This document shows positions 6,029 to 8,334 of a stretch of 8,334 nucleotides of DNA, piece by piece (positions within the stretch are counted from its first letter, which is position 1; the number at the start of each line of letters is the position of its first letter). Made by a program: the position numbers and the translations under genes. The DNA is from Sphingomonadaceae bacterium (GTDB taxonomy: Bacteria > Pseudomonadota > Alphaproteobacteria > Sphingomonadales > Sphingomonadaceae), in NCBI GenBank assembly GCA_019454625.1, contig JACFNY010000048.1:1765-10098 (forward strand). The letters run 5' to 3'. Under the pieces are notes generated by a model. That model was not told the DNA's origin and made no database searches. It saw only the letters and a program-made list of their open reading frames with translations.

Positions 6029-7591
6029 ATGTCGCTCGTCAAGAGCGTCGGCGTCATCGGAGGGCTGACCCTCGTCAGCCGCGTTTTCGGCTTTGCCCGC
6101 GACATGCTGCTTTCGCGCCTGCTCGGCGCAGGCGCGGGCGCGGACGCCTTCTTCGTGGCGTTCAAGCTGCCGAACATCTTCCGCCGCCTGTTCGCGGAAG
6201 GCGCGTTCAGCGCGGCCTACGTGCCGATGTTCAGCAAGGAATTGCACGGCCCCGGCGGCATGAAGGCGGCCGAGCGCTTCTCGGCGAACGTGCTTTCGGT
6301 GTTCCTGCCCGTGCTGCTGCTGTTCACGGCGCTGTTCGAGATCTTCATGCCCGGCGTCGTCTGGCTGATGGCGAGCGCCTACAAGGACGTGCCGGGCAAG
6401 TTCGAGCTGACCGTCGAGCTGACGCGTATCGCCTTTCCCTACCTGCTGCTCATCAGCCTCGTGTCGCTGCTCTCGGGCGTGCTCAACTCCATGTCGAAGT
6501 TCGCCGCCGCCGCCGCCGCGCCGATCCTGCTCAACCTCTGCCTCATCATCTGCGTGCTGTTCTTCGGCAGCACCACGGGCGACAGCGCGGAAACGGCGCG
6601 CGCGCTCGCGGTTTCGGTGACCATCGCCGGTATCGTGCAGTTCGTGTGGCTGCTGTGGGCCGTGCGCCGGGCCGGGCTGACGCTGCGTCTCCGCTGGCCG
6701 CGACTCGACCCGAAGGTGCGGGAACTCGGCCGCATCATCGTGCCGGCGACATTCGGCGCGGGCATCTACCAGCTCTCCCAGCTCATCGACACGTTCTTCG
6801 CGACGCGGCTCGAGGAGGGCGCGATGAGCTTCCTCAACTATGCCGACCGGCTGAACCAGCTGCCGCTCGGCGTCGTCGGCATCGCGCTCGGCACCGCCAT
6901 CCTGCCCGCGCTCAGCCGCCTCATCGCGCGCGCGGACGCGGACGGCGCGCAGAAGCTGCAAGGCACGGCGGTCGAGCTTTCGATGCTGCTGACGCTGCCC
7001 GCCGCCGTGGCGCTCGCCGTCGCCGCGCACCCGATCGTGGAGGCGATCTTCCTTGGCGGACGGTTCACGGCGGAGCATGTCGCCGTCACCTCGGGGGTGC
7101 TGGTGGCGCTCGTCGCCGGGCTTCCCGCCTATGTGCTGATCAAGGTGCTGACGCCCGGCTTCTTCGCGCGCGGCGACACGAAGACGCCGGTGAAGACCGC
7201 GGCGGCGGCGCTCACCTTCAACGTCGCCGTGATCCTGCTCGTCATCGACCGTTTCGGAATCGTGGGGCTTGCAGCGGCGACCGCCGTTTCGAGCTGGTTC
7301 AACTGCGCGCTGCTCTACACGATCCTGCACCGGCGCGGGCATTTCACGCTGACGGGCGCAGTGCTCCTGCGCGTCGGCAAGCAGCTTCTCGCCGCGCTCG
7401 TGATGGCCGCCGGGCTCTTGTGGGTGACGAACGCGCTCGGGTCCGCCTTCACCGGCGGCGCGCTGGTGCGTGCGGGCGCACTGACGGGGGTCGTCGTGAC
7501 CGGGGCGGGTCTCTATTTCGGGACGCTCTGGACGATCGGCGGCTTCCACCACGAACACCTCGCCAAGCTCAGGCGCGGCAACGGCGCCTGA
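6029..7591 (+). CDS. murJ: MurJ lipid II flippase (MviN family)
   Basis: Polytopic inner-membrane flippase moving lipid II from the cytoplasmic to the periplasmic face for peptidoglycan synthesis. It is 520 aa, close to the family norm (E. coli 511), and rich in hydrophobic segments consistent with 14 transmembrane helices. Family residues are in place and nearly collinear with E. coli: SRVFGFARD with Arg18, Arg24 and Asp25; LPNIFRRLFAEGAF with Arg52, Arg53 and Glu57; NYADRLNQLPLGVVGIALGT with Asp273 and Arg274, matching the essential cavity Arg270 of E. coli. A run of six Ala codons (159-164) lies in a helix. ATG has GGGAGG 8 nt upstream. It lies 22 nt after secB and ends in a strong hairpin ahead of trpS. 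Confidence 0.97.
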   Translation: MSLVKSVGVIGGLTLVSRVFGFARDMLLSRLLGAGAGADAFFVAFKLPNIFRRLFAEGAFSAAYVPMFSKELHGPGGMKAAERFSANVLSVFLPVLLLFTALFEIFMPGVVWLMASAYKDVPGKFELTVELTRIAFPYLLLISLVSLLSGVLNSMSKFAAAAAAPILLNLCLIICVLFFGSTTGDSAETARALAVSVTIAGIVQFVWLLWAVRRAGLTLRLRWPRLDPKVRELGRIIVPATFGAGIYQLSQLIDTFFATRLEEGAMSFLNYADRLNQLPLGVVGIALGTAILPALSRLIARADADGAQKLQGTAVELSMLLTLPAAVALAVAAHPIVEAIFLGGRFTAEHVAVTSGVLVALVAGLPAYVLIKVLTPGFFARGDTKTPVKTAAAALTFNVAVILLVIDRFGIVGLAAATAVSSWFNCALLYTILHRRGHFTLTGAVLLRVGKQLLAALVMAAGLLWVTNALGSAFTGGALVRAGALTGVVVTGAGLYFGTLWTIGGFHHEHLAKLRRGNGA

Positions 7592-7593
7592 GC
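7567..7593 (+). terminator. Strong hairpin over the murJ stop codon, candidate terminator
   Basis: Perfect 10-bp stem GCTCAGGCGC (7567-7576) and GCGCCTGAGC (7584-7593) around a 7-nt loop. The TGA stop of murJ (7589-7591) lies in the 3' arm. What follows, AACATCGC, has no T-run. The GC-rich stem and the promoter-like TTGACC immediately downstream suggest a transcript boundary between murJ and trpS, but a simple mRNA 3' stabiliser is possible. Confidence 0.5.
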
Positions 7594-7601
7594 AACATCG
7601 C

Positions 7602-7630
7602 TTGACCTTCATGCCGCGCGGGGCCTAACG
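7602..7630 (+). promoter_or_regulatory. Candidate trpS promoter
   Basis: A near-ideal -35 TTGACC (7602-7607) lies in the 49-bp murJ-trpS gap. A 17-bp spacer leads to CTAACG (7625-7630), a poor -10, so the call rests mostly on the -35 and on the hairpin just upstream. The expected start would fall around 7636-7638, only a few bases before the trpS ATG. Confidence 0.35.
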
Positions 7631-7640
7631 GCGGCGCGCT

Positions 7641-8334
7641 ATGACACAGTCTTTCCAACCGCGCGTCTTTTCCGGCATCCAGCCGACCGGCAACCTGCAC
7701 CTCGGCAACTACCTCGGCGCCATCCGCAACTGGGTGGACATGCAGCACCAGCACGAATGCGTCTATTGCATCGTGGACCTGCACGCGATCACGCTGTGGC
7801 AGGAGCCGGAGGCGCTGCGCCGGGGCATCCACGAGATGGCCGCCGCACTGCTCGCGAGCGGCATCGACCCCGAGCGCGCCGTGCTCTTCAACCAGAGCCA
7901 GGTGCACATGCACGCCGAGCTGTGCTGGATCCTGATGTGCACCGCGCGCATGGGCTGGATGCAGCGCATGACGCAGTTCAAGGAGAAGTCGGGCAAGGAC
8001 CGCGAGGGCGCCTCCGTCGGGCTGTTCGGCTATCCCGTGCTGCAGGCGGCCGACATCCTCGGCTACAAGGCGACGCACGTGCCGGTGGGCGAGGACCAGA
8101 AGCAGCACCTCGAGCTCTCCCGCGACATCGCGCAGAAGTTCAACACCGACTACGGCGTGCAGCTGTTCCCGCTTCCCGAGCCCGTGATCCAGGGCCCGGC
8201 GACGCGCGTGATGTCGCTGCGCGACGGCACCGCGAAGATGTCGAAGTCCGATCCTTCGGACATGAGCCGCATCAACCTCGCCGACGACACCGACGCCATC
8301 GCGCAGAAGATCAGGAAGGCGAAGACAGACCCCG
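7641..8334 (+). CDS. trpS: Tryptophanyl-tRNA synthetase, 3'-truncated
   Basis: Class I aminoacyl-tRNA synthetase charging tRNA-Trp with tryptophan in the cytoplasm. The frame opens at ATG 7641 and stays open to the window edge, giving 231 residues. The active-site signatures are complete: [20 protein letters not shown] (10-29) with the HIGH-like element, [10 protein letters not shown] (42-51), [20 protein letters not shown] (134-153) and KMSKS (199-203). Roughly 100 C-terminal residues, including the anticodon-binding end, lie beyond the window. No Shine-Dalgarno sequence precedes the ATG (GGCGGCGCGCT), unlike hslU, mltA and murJ. The upstream frame has no better start, and [12 protein letters not shown] places the conserved core at the usual distance. 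It is separated from murJ by a strong hairpin, so probably a separate transcription unit. Confidence 0.97.
   Translation, partial: MTQSFQPRVFSGIQPTGNLHLGNYLGAIRNWVDMQHQHECVYCIVDLHAITLWQEPEALRRGIHEMAAALLASGIDPERAVLFNQSQVHMHAELCWILMCTARMGWMQRMTQFKEKSGKDREGASVGLFGYPVLQAADILGYKATHVPVGEDQKQHLELSRDIAQKFNTDYGVQLFPLPEPVIQGPATRVMSLRDGTAKMSKSDPSDMSRINLADDTDAIAQKIRKAKTDP

Noticed and set aside
6503..6520. GCC trinucleotide run in murJ as a phase-variation repeat
   Set aside because: Only five GCC units plus GCG, in frame as Ala codons within a hydrophobic helix. A unit change would not shift the frame.
5759..7612. 617-codon open frame on the minus strand opposite secB and murJ
   Set aside because: It is antisense to MurJ, with a highly charged, repetitive composition and no ribosome site. 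A shadow of the coding strand.

Overview
This is a very GC-rich stretch of bacterial chromosome. All protein families in it are core housekeeping or cell-envelope genes, and codon third positions are strongly G/C throughout. TimA (Tim44-like), SecB and a short Smr protein lying close to mltA fit an alphaproteobacterium, and the grouping resembles Sphingomonadales. That placement is inference from gene content and order, not a database match. I see no mobile element, tRNA, rRNA, CRISPR array or sign of recent transfer.

Layout. Positions 1-1722 (+) hold the 3' part of hslV and complete hslU, joined by a 4-bp stop/start overlap. Positions 5280 down to 1730 (-) hold a four-gene set in transcription order: timA, the lytic transglycosylase lipoprotein mltA, a short Smr-domain gene that overlaps mltA, and an exported methyltransferase-like protein carrying a C-terminal I78 peptidase-inhibitor domain. 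This set converges on hslU with only 7 nt between stop codons. Positions 5281-5481 form a 201-bp divergent promoter region. To its right on the + strand are secB, murJ (lipid II flippase) and the 5' two-thirds of trpS, which runs off the window. No gene-free stretch reaches 300 bases.

How the genes fit together. HslV and HslU form the cytoplasmic two-component ATP-dependent protease. The leftward set is mostly envelope-directed: a membrane-anchored adaptor, an outer-membrane murein hydrolase and an exported fusion protein. On the right, SecB feeds the Sec translocon and MurJ flips the peptidoglycan precursor. The middle of the window is therefore an envelope-biogenesis neighbourhood between a protease operon and a tRNA synthetase.

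Most notable points. (1) The 328-aa product at 1730-2716 joins a predicted exported methyltransferase-like domain to an I78 inhibitor-like domain. (2) Stop codons tend to sit in or beside perfect inverted repeats. The two strongest, at the hslU/methyltransferase junction and at the end of murJ, share the same geometry of a 10-bp stem and 7-nt loop, and neither has a T-run. (3) The timA/secB divergent region holds a CTTAAC-N9-GTTAAG inverted repeat next to a plausible timA promoter. (4) trpS has no Shine-Dalgarno sequence and may have an almost leaderless transcript. I found no convincing new multi-gene system; the fusion protein is the best candidate for something under-described.
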